64,000 nucleotides of DNA from Rhyacophila brunnea (GCA_022495005.1 JAGYXB010000973.1:248001-312000); one strand, 5' to 3'. Counted from the first letter of the stretch, positions 46,640 to 59,209 are shown. Numbers and translations are program-made. The notes: generated from the sequence alone by a model not told the origin.

Positions 46640-47108
46640 AACATTTTTTACAACGTTTTTCTTAGCTCGTATTCTTATTTGTCCGGTGGTTCTTTGTCCG
46701 GTACAAATCTTGCAATCGATTTTTAACTTACTTCCCGACTAGCTAGACATTTGACACTTTTAGAATATATCAGAACATGATGCCAATGCATTTTTTTCAA
46801 TACTTTTAGCCATCTGTAAGTATAATTGAATTCATTTTCAGTTAATTCTGTTTTGTATGAAAAGTTATTTCGACACCATTATTGGTTGCTAGGTCTGGGG
46901 TCCTAACAACTAAATTAATTATTAATATATACCTACGTGCGTTACTATGGGAATCAATATAACATGTCAAAGGGACATTTCAGTAGTATTTCCATCAAGT
47001 ACAATTTTTTTTGATCGTTTAAGCTAGTTAAGTCAAGTTTATATGATTCAACAGAAAATTTAAAAACGTTGTATATAAAAAGTTCTTTTTATCTTGTAAT
47101 TATTTCTA
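46640..47108 (+). mobile_element. Hairpin-core MITE family M, copy 7
   Basis: Full-length plus copy starting TTACAACGTTTTTCTTAGCT and ending ATCTTGTAATTATTT, immediately after a SINE A head. Confidence 0.8.
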
Positions 47109-47879
47109 ATAAGTATGTTTGCGGGGTGTTCCCAATTTGTTATATTATATTTGTATTACTATAATACCATTTAGTAATATAATTGACGTTCCAATGAACT
47201 GAATTTTTCGTAAATGAAATTTTTAATACCTATATAAAATACTATATCCAACTAATTGTTGTTTTGAAATTGGTAAAGTTCAATCTTTACTTATGCGGTA
47301 TTTCAAATCGATTTATAATCACTAGAATGTACTGACGATTTACATACTTTTACCTGAAGGAAAAGCGAAAAAAAAATTCATGGCTCATTTGCAACAAATC
47401 GACTTTTTTTAGTTTTTCCCAAACACCTTACATTTGTCTGTTCCTACACTTCTGATATTTTTGTAGTTGGTAAATGCCTCGAATGTATTTTTCGACAGAG
47501 TAATTTGATTTCGCCCGTTATAAGATGCTGTTTCTTTTTTTATACATCACTGTAAACAACTTGAGAGTAGAATGTAGACTTTTTTTGTTGGGTAAATTGT
47601 ATTTTTTGTTTGTTTTAAATTCAATTTAGCGTTGGTTATATTATATTATCTACGAGTACCATACGGGGATATTGGCTTTGAAATATAATCTGGTTTAAAA
47701 GATTTTTTATAGCATACATTCTACTACACAAAATAGTGAAAATCATTCCAAAGTTTCTAAAATTAGTTTCATACAGCATACACGATAAATAATTACATTT
47801 TTAACCATTTTTTAGCTAAATCCAAACATCTCTTTAGATATAACCATTTAAAACTAGCCAATTTTAATATCATCATCCA
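47109..47879. other. No gene seen (GPCR intron)
   Basis: AT-rich, no recognised repeat. Confidence 0.5.
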
Positions 47880-48040
47880 CTGTTTGGGCCAATTATGGTA
47901 GAACGAATCTCATATAAATTCCATACCCACCCACGTCCATAATTATTATTGCCGCCATCCAGGCACTTCAGTACCCAAGGCCTGAACAAACACGAACCAT
48001 AAGTGCGAATGAGAAAGCATTTGGCACACTTATATATCCG
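47880..48040 (-). repeat. Dispersed repeat family R, 3' fragment
   Basis: Begins GTTTGGGCCAATTATGGTAG, the reverse of the family's end block, and resembles the last 150 bp of copy 3. Confidence 0.4.
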
Positions 48041-48599
48041 CAAGATGCGTTAGAGTAAGATAGAATTTCTACGGCTGAATTAAATATTTTTTGGTAACGT
48101 CGCCGGTAAATATTGATTTGAATGATTACATTCATTTATTGTTTTCGTGTTAAATATAAAGTTAGTGGTAATTATATTTAGTTAATTTGTAGAAAATGTG
48201 GTTAGCTATGTTGTGATTAAATTTGGTAGCCATACTGAGAAGCAACAAGAAGATGGTATAACGCTTCATAGTTAAGTTAATAATAGTAAAATTGATGTTC
48301 TAGTGTGCGTTATACGCGAGAAACACAGCTTCATTTTGCCGAAAAATAGCCACTCTCCTTATATTATTACTCTGAGGCAGTACCAGACACATTAATATAT
48401 AAAGACAATTCAGTTACCTCCAAACCATAAGCGCGTCAAGACGAGCATCACAGAAATAATTCAAATATAAATAAATAGTCATAACCCGCGGTGGAGGGTT
48501 TTAAATGGAGTTGTATAAATTGAAGCAGAAATAAAATTTCTTATACAAAATCAAATCAAGGTGCTTGTATAGCTTTTTCTTCTTATTGTGCCATCCCCT

Positions 48600-49165
48600 A
48601 GCGGAGGTTGGCCACCATCAAGGCGATCTTAGATTTGTCGTCTGCTACCTGGAGCAGTACAGTGGAGCTCGTACCAATCACGGAAGTTCTTAAGCCACGA
48701 AATGCGGCGCTGTCCTCTGCTACGCTTACCATTGATCTTTCCTTGAATGACAAGTTGGGGAATGCTGTACTTTTGTCCTCTCATAATGTGGCCGAGGTAC
48801 TGTAGTTTCCTGGTTTTGATACTAAGCGGAACTTTTCGGTTATTCCCCATTCTATTGAGAACTTCAACATTTATTTTGTCACCCGGTCAGTCCAAGAAAT
48901 TTTGAGGATGCGTCTATACAGCCACATCTCGAAAGCTTCAGGTCTCCGTACTATCTCTTGGTTTAGCGTCCATACTTTAGAATTGAGAGAACATAAGGTA
49001 CCATACGCAGTCTCAGACCTAGGTTAAGATCTCGATTGCTAAGGAGGCGTCTCATCTTGAGAAAGGCACTCCTTGCGATCTCAATTCTAGTTTTTATTTC
49101 CTGAGACTGGTCCCATTTCTCGTTGACCCATCCACCTAAATATTTATAATGGGTCACACGTTCGA
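48600..49165 (-). mobile_element. RTE-like LINE 3' fragment
   Basis: Pieces on the minus strand read YKYLGGWVNEKWDQSQEIKT, ARSAFLKMRRLLSNRDLNLG and, after frame breaks, RKLQYLGHIMRGQKYSIPQL then GQRRISWLKNFRDWY. Order and wording match the C-terminal RT region of insect RTE/endonuclease-RT elements. Confidence 0.85.
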
Positions 49166-50499
49166 TTGGTTTGGTGTTAAGCTTAGCTTATTTAAAAAAA
49201 AATGTGCTCATGGCCGTTCTCACACTAGAACCGGTCCTGCTGAAACATCGTTAAATATCTCCATGTACAAATACTTTTATGTACGCACGTATATATTCTG
49301 CGGTAGAGTACTGCATTTATGTTTTACATTATGAAAAATACAATAACACTCACTTAGAAACAAGTAAGTGTAAGAAAGAAAATCCCATTACGTACAAAAC
49401 TGAATCTTTGCCAGCCCACTAATGTTGCCCACTAAAAAAGAACAACCCGACATTATGACTTTTATTACGCGCTGTTATTCATTTATCACCTCAAAACGTA
49501 TATTGCAACACCACTCTACCATATTTTTATAGCTATGCTCTCACTCGGGCGGGTGGTTTTTTTCTGTCCTCTGCATATATACACACCCCTGTTAAATAAT
49601 TTTCCACCATAAGTCTGCGCACTTCAATGTAATGAAACGGATTGTAAAAGAAAATATAATAATATCTTACAATGCTTTATTTAGTTAAACATAAGAAGCG
49701 TTTTTAACTTTGATTTTAATATTGTTAATAATTAACTATTTTTTTATTCAACGAATAATTCACAAGATCTAAGAATGTAAGGCCCATTTCAGACGGGACA
49801 CCGGTGTTGCGCTCGATATAATATAGGAGGCCTTTCAAACAAGCGCGTCAATATCATTTTACTCCCTACTTCAATTATAGTTTGTCAATTTATGGTTACG
49901 GCCGTATGTTGTAGCTTAACCACTGGGGAATGACAAAAAAAATGGCGTATTTAAAAAAAACACTACCTTATTCTTAGGTCAATAATTACTATAAAGCAAT
50001 CATTATTCATAAGATGTTTATCACACTTGAATGGTCAAAGACATAGCTTATAATAAGTATCTTTAGAATCATCTTCAAATGTGTTAATCTTGCCGATTTT
50101 TTGAATAATAAAATGCCTAATTCTTGTCAAATTTGGGATCGCAGAGATTATCAATATAATTTTTTATCGTAAATATTTTACTAAAATTATCTCGTCATAA
50201 ATTATACTAATGGTTTTATAAATGGGTTTAAAAATTATTAAATGTAAAAAATCTTAACACCACTGCACGTTCATGTACTGAAATATGACTATATTCTAAA
50301 ACATTAGAGCGAGAGGTTTAAAAGAATACTATTTTATGTAACAAAAATACTTTATGCAGTCATCAAATGTTTAAAATAAACATAAAGGATAATAAGGCTT
50401 CAAAATTATATAAATAGATTATCTACAACGTTTAAGGAGTGTCCAGGATCATGGTTTGAAAATACAATAAAAACTCAATTTTGACCTACGACGAGCATG
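49166..50499. other. No gene seen (GPCR intron)
   Basis: Only a SINE A tail scrap (about 49740-49785) is recognisable. Confidence 0.5.
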
Positions 50500-50865
50500 T
50501 GGGCCGTTAATCATACTTAATTACGACAAATTTTAACTAATGACTTTTAATACGCACTGCAGCGCTTATCAAATTGAGCTACTATTGGCGATCGGCTTTA
50601 GTATTATCAAAGAAGGTATTACTTTAATTACTAATCGACGTCACGGACCACTACAGTGGTACAGTACAGTACACTAGTATTAAAAGCCATTAGTTAAAAT
50701 TTGTCGCAATTAAGTATGACTCCTTTAGTATAGTGGTATATGTGCGTGGGCGCGATACCCGAGAGATGCAGGTTCGATTCCTGTGGGGTGTCTTACTTTT
50801 TTCAAAAAGTTTTTTCTATTGGTTATAATATATTTTCTCAGAAGTATTTTCAAAATTATGTATGT
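50500..50865 (+). mobile_element. SINE A, forward copy with 5' extension
   Basis: Contains both an inverse (50520-50640) and a direct 5' extension, then A-box CTTTAGTATAGTGGTATATG and B-box GGTTCGATTCCTGTGGGG, the best preserved tRNA-like head in the family. Confidence 0.8.
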
Positions 50866-51559
50866 CTAATATTGTTATAACTAACACTAAATTATATCAA
50901 ATTCATTTTGGTATTAATAATCTTATTACTTAACGTTAAAATTTAACTTATATCAACAACCAAGCAAGCTAACCACAAAATAACACGATTAATTTTCGTA
51001 TGTATATTAAGTTTCCACTCAACTTTGCCAAAGAGCTTTTTAAGAATATATAGAATATCGCACAAACGAAACATATGAAAATTAATGTATATTACCAATA
51101 TTCACAAAGCCAATTAATCCCTAAAAATATACACACCAACATTTTAAACGCATAGAGATCATAGCATGTATGGGGATAAACAACTCAATCCGTGTCAGCA
51201 TATTGATCGGCGATATTAAATAACTGAATGCAATTATAAATTCCTGTAGTGACCAATTATGGAAAACTCATTAAATAGCTGATTGCAATGATAATTTCCG
51301 CATATCCGTTTTCCACATAGTCAGCTATATCCGATGATGCAAACTCCATATAAAATAACTGACTCAATTATTATAATAGTTATTTCCTAAGTATAATTTT
51401 TAGATATTATTTTGATTGTGAGTACGTCAATAAATAATAACGGATCATAATTCATTCGACATGTCACTGGAACCGGTCTGTTAGTATCTCAGTGTCGCTA
51501 TCGCTCCGCACAACATATCATTCTACCGAAACTCGGACCTCGGATCAGTATCATAAGTA
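50866..51559. other. No gene seen (GPCR intron)
   Basis: AT-rich. Two related short segments near 51220 and 51280 (AATAACTGAATGCAATTATA / AATAGCTGATTGCAATGATA) hint at a small local duplication. Confidence 0.4.
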
Positions 51560-51930
51560 GTGTAACATCCAACATTAAAAGCTCTGTCAGCTAGGCCTAA
51601 TAGAATCTCCGACTTGCTTGTGTGGCGAATTGCAGGATGCCGATCACATCCTCTGGGAGTGTCCCCATATGTCGGTTGAAAGGGAAGAGCTTCTCAAGTC
51701 GGTCCGACCCTCAGTTGGACCGGCCGGCCATTGCGACTTGGTATCTACGGGGGAAAATTTCTCAGCTTTTAAAAAGTTTGCGGCATTATATGGCGAGCGA
51801 GAAGGTCTTTTCTCATCGAGAATTGACCGTAATACATTGTATGGAAGTAGGGATCACGCACACTCTAGTGCACGCCAACCAAGATCGTGGGAAGTTGCTC
51901 CTGTGACACTTTCGGCACAAATTTGAACAG
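51560..51930 (+). mobile_element. LINE C-terminal CCHC-like region fragment
   Basis: A frame encodes LCGELQDADHILWECPHMSV then EREELLKSV, the C-x-CGExQDxxHxLxECP motif that closes the ORF2 of R1/I-group LINEs. The continuation is frameshifted. Confidence 0.75.
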
Positions 51931-52139
51931 CACATATCGTTCATTACGCCACGGTATACGCCTGCATAACGGGTGTGGAGACGTGGCGGGTGGTGGAGGG
52001 AAAAGCAAGTAGTGTAACATACTCTTATACCGACTGTTTACGCTGCAAATAAAACTCGCTCCTCTATCCATCGGAGCAACCACCAAACCACGACTTCCTC
52101 ATCCACAACACCATCATGTCATACAGCTACAATGAATGA

Positions 52140-52345
52140 TGATATCGGGATCATCGGTTGTTTGTTCTCCCAAAGAACAGAATTTACCTGCCATTTGGTA
52201 ACGCTAATTGGGAGGGCAATAACTTTGTTCAACCGAATCGGTTCGGATGTTGATAATATATTCCACCTACGTGAGGAATACTATAGGTGTGTTATTTTAT
52301 AATTTCTTAAAATTTAATAGGGTTTACTTAACTCATTCGGTGTAC
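52140..52345 (+). mobile_element. R1/Jockey-group LINE 3' end, copy 2
   Basis: Parallels the last 190 bp of the element at 36380-37062, including the GGGAGGGC..ATAACT block and the TTAACTCATtCGG region of the 3' UTR; frames are broken. Confidence 0.75.
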
Positions 52346-53660
52346 TTCTACGTATCTATTTTATACTTTTTGTGTTTACCCCTTATACTGTTTTTCTAAT
52401 ACTGCATCTATTTATTTGTGGTTAAATGGTGTGTTGTGAGCGTCTTCAATTTATAATTAGTAGCGTTCACTATATTTCAATAACAATTTAAATTAATAAA
52501 TTTCAATTTTACAACCGAAGAGACAACCTAAAGTAAAACTACGCATTTCCATCTCGCTGTCACATCTCAAGTCGTTAGACAATGCTACGAAAACAGAACA
52601 GTACATTTTATACGATAAAATGGGGTCCTCAATTTCGTACGTATATTCGTCGAGCGAGACAAGCCGATGGGAAACTTTTGATGTTAAAACGATCGTTGCT
52701 AAATCCTGAACAAACGGTAAACATAAGCAATATGAATCGGTAAGCTTTCGAGGTATGCTTAAAATCCGCAAGCGCTAGAGTAGGTACGATGCAATCTATT
52801 TCAGGTGGAGTGTAAAGTGTAAACTTTTTGCAAAACCCAATGTGTGGCTGTGATCAGTCGTCGTTTAACTGATAAAACAGATGAGTGCCGTTCAACTGAC
52901 TACGTGAGACAGCGAATAAGCATATAAATCCAAATAGGTAATGCAGTCTCTATTTAGGGCACTCTAGAAGTATCCAGGGGACTGAATGAAATATTTTATA
53001 TACTAGGGAAAGCTTAGAATGTCAAAATATTTATAAATGAAGCGCCTAGTTTCAAAAGCCCCTAAAACGGTTTTAGGTAGTTCTGAGAAAAATGAGAAAA
53101 GTAAGAAAAAATCATCTCCTATCTCCTATATATTATTATCCTAAGAGATTTTGGAAAACGCACTAACAGCTCATTTAAGCGACATTTTATTGTTATTTTT
53201 ACATCTTCACTTCAAAATGTGCGCTACCGATTCATCTACCGATTGAATTGAACACATTTCAGAAATTTTCCATGATTTTACATGTACGTGACGTTTATAT
53301 CCGATATTTTCTTACACACCGTATACAATCGCCATATTTACTGTTAACGCCTCACAGAATGACGTCTTCGTCGCTTAAGACCTTCTAATCCTTTATTTGA
53401 CAAATGAATTCAATTATTTTTATTCAAATATCGTAATGTAGGCATTGGCGCACTTTTTCCGGTGAAAAAACCATAATCTTGGTACAATTCACTACGTAAA
53501 TAAAAATCTGACAGGCACGTCCGCCACTGGTGTTCCAAATTTGATTCTTTTTAAATACTTTTTTATGGCTGACACGTTTACACGTTTGCAACAATGTAGT
53601 ACTAATATACTTTTGAGTACGATATTTATATTAAAATGCATTTTGACAGACTATTCCTAA
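52346..53660. other. No gene supported (GPCR intron)
   Basis: A 92-codon minus frame (52493-52771) has no recognisable domain. CCCCTAAAACGGTTTTAGG near 53060 is a short palindrome; its half recurs near 55350. Confidence 0.4.
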
Positions 53661-54140
53661 TCGGATCGACTGGTACACATACTTTATTTAATTTAATCAT
53701 GTTCCCGAGAGATATTAAATGCGACTTAATTCATAACATCGCCCCAAAAATTAAATAGGTACCCATAACCTCAAAATAAATGTAACGTCATCATTTAATG
53801 TATACACACAATATAGTGTTCTTTTTTTGTTTTTTAGAGTATGGCTATAAATAATATTTTTTTGAACCAATGAAAATTATTTAAAGCCTGGATATAAATA
53901 TAATTTAAAATTAAAATTCATTTTTGACAAACATCGGATCGACTGATACACATACTTTATTTGATTTAATCATGTTCCCGAGAGATATTAAATGCGAATT
54001 AATTCATAACATCGTCTCAAAAATTAAATAGGTACCCATAACCTCAAAATAAATGTAACGTCATCATAAAAATGTATACTTACACACATAGTGTTCTTTT
54101 TTTTTAAGTATGGCTATAAATACTATTTTTTTGAACCAAT
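53661..54140 (+). repeat. Two-copy tandem duplication, 273-bp period
   Basis: TCGGATCGACTG...ATGTTCCCGAGAGATATTAA through TTTTTTTGAACCAAT occurs at 53661 and again at 53934, highly similar with small indels. Confidence 0.9.
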
Positions 54141-54151
54141 ATACATATTCA

Positions 54152-54154
<3 letters not shown>

Positions 54155-54182
<28 letters not shown>

Positions 54183-54560
54183 CAGGATCAATCCACTGCT
54201 GGATAAAGGCATCTTTAGCCTGATTCTACTCCTTTCTGTCATTTGAATGGCTGTATTTATCAAAATCGGTGATTTTATATTATATATATTTATAATGCCA
54301 TTATCATCATGAGCCTGAATCAATCCACTGGTGGATGAAGGCCTCTCTAAGTTATTTGTATTTTGTCGGTCATATGAATTGCTATATTTATCAAAATTGC
54401 TGATATTATATTTACCCATTCATAATATCGTCATTATCATCATCATCATCTGGATTAATCCACTGCTGGATGAAGGCCTCTAAGCTGATTCCATACCTTT
54501 GGGTCTTATAAATTCCTATTCTAATCAGAATTGATTTATTCCTCTCAGATGTATACATTG
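54155..54560 (-). repeat. Three tandem copies of an RTE-tail-like unit
   Basis: Units of about 135-140 bp start with CATCATCATCATC-type runs and contain AATCCACTGCTGGAT(A/G)AAGGC at about 54188, 54318 and 54456, followed by a shared CTGTCAT/TATTTATCAAAAT block in the first two. The core motif is the 3' end of the RTE at 34917-35592. Confidence 0.8.
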
Positions 54561-55792
54561 CTTCATTATTTATCAACATTTCTTTCGATATGATTGTCCC
54601 GCACCAACATTGAAACAAAATAATGTTAAAATTTATTTTTTACATTGCTTATGTACCTCCTTCTATTCTTAATGGGCCCCGCGGGAGATTAATATTCACG
54701 TTATATTGGATCGCTATTTTCATGATAATCACATATTGCTTTGTATTCGAGCGGTTCAGACGTATAATTTATCATATTTAAATGCACGTGATTTAACGAA
54801 ACATTCATATTACCTATACACATATTATATCAAAATGTCAGTGGTAGCAATCGGTGATTGCCAGCTGTTTTGCTAGACCTAGCAGCCTGAGGTGGTATCA
54901 GGCAACATTCTGAAGGCCAGACTCCAGACTAAACATCGCGGATGACCTCAAATTTGTATTGGCAGTGACAAGGGAAAACTATGGCGTCGTCTATGCATTC
55001 TTCACAATAATTGTATTCAAATCCAACACCATGTCATTAGGATGTCAAGCTGTCTGCAAGACTTAGCGAGACAGACTGGCGAGAGCCAGCTGGCTCAGCT
55101 ACTATATATTAAATCTGTGAACCTTATGTATTTATTTTTTAATTCGTTACATTCTAAAAAGTATTTTGGCTTTGCATTTCAGGGGTATTTGAAAAGCACA
55201 CCCACCCATTTTAGCGGGTTTTGAAATTTCCCCTAATTTTTGATCATACGTATTAACGGTTTTTGGCGTTTTATAAAGTTCAATCTTTGGCCATAATATA
55301 GTTAACAAAAATATCCATCTAAATACATATTATCTAACTCAAAAATTTTCAAAAACCGTTTTAGGGGCTTATTTGTTTATTTATACGTAATTATAATATC
55401 ATTTAATTTTACAATTTTTCTAGATGTTATTTTGTATTCTTTTGTATTATTGAGTAGGTATCTATATTTAAATTCCCCATGTAGTTATCAAAGTATGAAA
55501 TCAATGATTTTAATAAACTTTACCATTTAATAACGGAAATAAAATAATACATGTTACCAATAACTTTAACAATCAATATCTACTAATCTGAGAACATTGA
55601 AAAAATATTGTTTTGGTTCAATATAAGCTTATTTTATAAATAATATTTATTTATTTTTAAAAACATTAATTTTTATAAAAAAAATGTTTGTAACCTAAAA
55701 TCATTTTTATTTATATCATATTGAGCTTCAATATTGGGACCATACCTAAATTAGATTTGACTTCAAAATTAAACAAAAACTAGGTACATAAA
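54561..55792. other. No gene seen (GPCR intron)
   Basis: AT-rich without recognised features. Confidence 0.5.
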
Positions 55793-56033
55793 CCCACGAT
55801 GGCCGCGCGGCTTATGCATCGGTCTATAGAGTCATGGGCTTAGGTTCGAATCCTGGGTCTGGTAAGTACATATTATATTGTTTTTCAATTTGTGTGAGAA
55901 TCAGAATATGGACCTAATAGTTTGAGCAAGTGGCTGACATCCATTTCTCGTAAAAAAAAAAAAAAAATCGGTTAATACAAACCTCAACTGTGTGGCACAT
56001 ATTATTATGATCTTATTAGGATCGGACATGGTA
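55793..56033 (+). mobile_element. SINE C, copy 5
   Basis: Forward copy with head GATGGCCGCGCGGCTTATGC, B-box GGTTCGAATCC, a long A-run and tail TTAGGATCGGACATGG. Confidence 0.82.
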
Positions 56034-56587
56034 TATAAAATTTAAGTTTTTTGGAAGATTTTTTTTATCATTAAAATATAGTTAAATAAGTTCTTTTAAA
56101 TGTCAAAAATTTATGTTAGAAAATTTCATAGTTTTAATATAGATATTTTTTTTAATGTAACAAACACACTTCCCGTTATTTTTATGTCACCCGGTCTTTC
56201 AACCCCTTTACCTCTTGTGGGTTTTGGCCTTCTTATTTTGACTTTGGAATATAATTATTGTTACAAACAGCACATAACCACAGCTCATATCCAGAACAAA
56301 GGGTATTGATTAAACTTCATCACATTCCGCTGAAATCAAACTTATCAATAAAACCACATTAAATATATAATTTTATATTACTAAAAACTCTGGAAATTTT
56401 GTAACGGGGGTTCTCAACGATTTTCATGGCCGCTAGGATTTTTTTAAATAATTTTCGCAATTAACAAAAGTAATATCACTACTTGAATATGAATAAGTTA
56501 TTACTAATCACATATTGTGCTGCAAATGAACAAATTAGACATAAAAAATCGATTTATTTAACTCGTTTTGATATTTTTGAAGTAATA
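56034..56587. other. No gene seen (GPCR intron)
   Basis: AT-rich without recognised features. Confidence 0.5.
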
Positions 56588-57372
56588 CATCTTTTGGCGC
56601 GTTTGGAAAAATAGATCAGAGTGTATTTTTGGCGTGTGACGGAAGTTGCGCGCGCCGATGCAACACAATTTATTATTATGATTATTCATTAAGATTTGAG
56701 GCTATATTTATGTAAGTATTATTTATGAGTCAAATTATATATCAATAAATAAATAAATTTTGTGAATGTTGACTTGGTAAATAATTCAAACAATGGTATG
56801 TTATAAATTAACTATATTTAGACTCTTCTTAGACAAAAATACATATTTTTACAGTTTAGGATAATATTTGTCGCATCCCCACGTCAATTTATTTATAAGC
56901 GGTTTATAATGATTGAAGACAATAATAATTATTATGTTTCATCACAAAAGCCACTATAACATTTCAGTTAAACCATTAAATAGGCTATGTTTTACTTTTG
57001 ATTTGTAATAAATTATTATTGTTAACGAAAATAGTTGTACAGTCATCTGTTTAAGCAAAGATGGTCCAAATAGCGGTTTGCTATATTTTTCAAACACAGA
57101 TTTTGAGATTTTTTTTCTTCCAAAGTAGGTATATTCTGCAATAATATTATTTATTTGCATACATAATATTATTGCTGACGGTGCCTATACGATTAAATAC
57201 TTTTGAGACCGAAGTGAATATAATCATAATAACACGCCAATAAAATTTATTTTTTATTAATTCATCATGGGCACTTCTGAATTGATTATAACCGATGTAT
57301 AGCAAAAATGAGTTTTTTGTTTTGTTACGCCAAAGAAGTATAACTTCTAACGCGCGTACAAATACACACATC
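56588..57372 (-). mobile_element. Family T, copy 3 with a different interior
   Basis: The right edge is the reverse of the family start (CGCGCGTACAAATACACACA) with the GAAGTATAACTTC block, and the left edge is the reverse of the family end (TTTGGCGCGTTTGG, then GTGTATTTTTGGCGTGTGAC). The roughly 700 bp between do not match copies 1 and 2 and no tRNA-like part is seen. Confidence 0.55.
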
Positions 57373-58072
57373 GATTATTTTTAATCAATAAAATACAACT
57401 TAATCCAGATTTGCACAAGTAAACGGAATGAGCCTTCAGGATATATTTTAACATATATATATATACTAAACACCAAAAATCCTTCAAAGTCTTGCTTTCA
57501 ATTTGTATTTCAAGAACTTGGTTTGTCTACAAAGTAATAAGATCTTAGCTTTTCAGCATATGATATTTTCTGCAAATATATTCGTGACTAGGTACCTACG
57601 TAGTTATGTGTGAAAAATTTGTCACATCCCCCGTGAGTTCGGGCACCACTAGTTGCGAACCCCTGAAAAACAAATTTTGCCTAAAAATAGATTATAAAGA
57701 TGAGACATGAGATATTAGTTCATAAAAGCATCATTACTTTAGCGAGCTTAAATTTTATATAAGATTATTAATTAATTGTAATAAATTAAACACGAGTCTG
57801 CCAAAAAGCATAGCGTAATATTTTATGTTATTATTTTTAAGTAACTGCCTCTTTTATAAGTCTAGCAACATTATACAGTATAATAATACACGACACTGAT
57901 GTTTGACGCAGGTTATAATGATACTCTAAACCGGTGGTTCGAAACCTTTTTCGTGTCGCGACCCCTTTTGTAGTATCCGAGTAATCAAGTATAATTTCAC
58001 GAAGTGCACCATTTAAATCGCAAATGAGGTGGTTTTCACGGTTACATGTAAGTTGTACGTATGCAGTTTATT

Positions 58073-58402
58073 GTGGGACACATATTCGTGCGCCGCAGTA
58101 CGTGAAACATGAGTTCGTATAACATTTTATCAAATGACGAGTTCTTCGTTGAACATTTCACCGTGGAATACATTTCTGTACGTATCTTACAAAATGCGGC
58201 GATAGTTTGTAAATAGTACTCTTCCAATTAGATTAGCCCTAACCTAACCTAACCTAACCTATTAAAGACATCTCCACATGTTGTAGCATACGTACAATTG
58301 TATTCCACGGTGAAATGTTCAACGAAGAACTCGCCATTTGATTAAATGTTACACAAACTCATGTTTCACGTACTGCGGCGCACGAATAAGTGTCCTGCTG
58401 TG
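58073..58402. repeat. Long inverted repeat with a telomere-like centre
   Basis: Arms of about 115 bp (58073-58190 and 58278-58402) share GTGCGCCGCAGTACGTGAAA and GAACATTTCACCGTGGAATA in opposite orientation, roughly 90 percent identical by eye. The spacer contains the CCTAA run. Confidence 0.85.
58238..58261 (-). repeat. Insect telomere-type (TTAGG)n run
   Basis: Four CCTAA units plus CCTA lie on the plus strand, equal to TTAGG on the minus strand, the ancestral arthropod telomere repeat. Confidence 0.85.
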
Positions 58403-58969
58403 AACTGTTTACTACAAATTTCCGAATACGGGTTTTCACGTGGAAATATTTTGAATCGAGTGTGGACTTTGAAAATTATTGTGCTTTAATATTTTTTAAT
58501 GGTTGATCAAAAGTATTTCCTCGTAGACAAGTTGACAAACTTCTCATGGGTTGCACATCAAGCATAATACAAAACTACGTTTAAGTTCCCACCACCACCC
58601 GTCATATATGCACAGCCGTGAATATGCACGGTCGCTTTCTATGACGCTTTAAACGTGTCTGAAAGAAGTAATTTTAAGTGCTCATTCCGTCCTGAGACGG
58701 AGCCGCACGGGACTGATGCTGCAACCATGCACCGTAGTGCTTAAAGAAGAAAGTTAAGAAAATTTATTTTTGTTTTTTGGACTGGAGCATTTTTGGGTAA
58801 GACTCTTTAATTGCATAATATAGAGATTTTCTAATATCTAATATCTCCAATTTTAATTTCTTTATAGTAGGCATGTCTAACGCGTTGATCGCGGGATATA
58901 CTATATGGGAATTGAGTCGTAAAAATGTAAAAAAACGTGTGTGGTAGTTGCTCTTTGTTTCAATTAGGT

Positions 58970-59085
58970 ATGTTAAACATACATAACTCGAAAATACCTC
59001 AGATATATACCCGCTAGAAAAAATCATATTTGAACCCGTATAACCACTAGTATCGCGCCACTGTCCATTAACCAATTAAATTGAA
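58970..59085 (-). mobile_element. SINE A, reverse fragment
   Basis: ACATACATAACTCGAAAATA and the inverse head fragment ATTTGAACCCGTATAACC, inside the hAT-like element. Confidence 0.65.
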
Positions 59086-59209
59086 CAATTTTAAATTTAA
59101 ATGTTTTTTGAGTTTTCCGAACAAAATATTATCACATTCAACTCGAGGCGGTAATTTCGGAATTAAAAATATATTTTGGATTATACACTGAAAAGTTTCC
59201 CGACCTCTG

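Larger units (their letters stand above)
57932..59209. mobile_element. Non-autonomous hAT-like element, 1.28 kb
   Basis: Left end CGGTGGTTCGAAACC and right end (inverted CAGAGGTCGGGAAAC) are similar TIRs. Flanks CTCTAAAC and ATCTAGAC match at 6 of 8 positions, compatible with a decayed 8-bp duplication. It contains the foldback/TTAGG structure and a reverse SINE A. No transposase domain was recognised. Confidence 0.55.

Noticed and set aside
48405..48445. Minus-strand LMVWR followed by a GT, considered as the GPCR WRY motif exon
   Set aside because: It lies upstream of exon 2 in transcript order and the surrounding translation has stops.
52493..52771. 92-codon minus frame considered as a GPCR exon
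   Set aside because: It lies between the two joined exons but has no transmembrane pattern or flanking splice sites that keep phase, and the two exons already join perfectly without it.
58764..59075. 103-codon minus frame as a hAT transposase piece
   Set aside because: Its first third is antisense-derived SINE A sequence and the rest shows no transposase motif.
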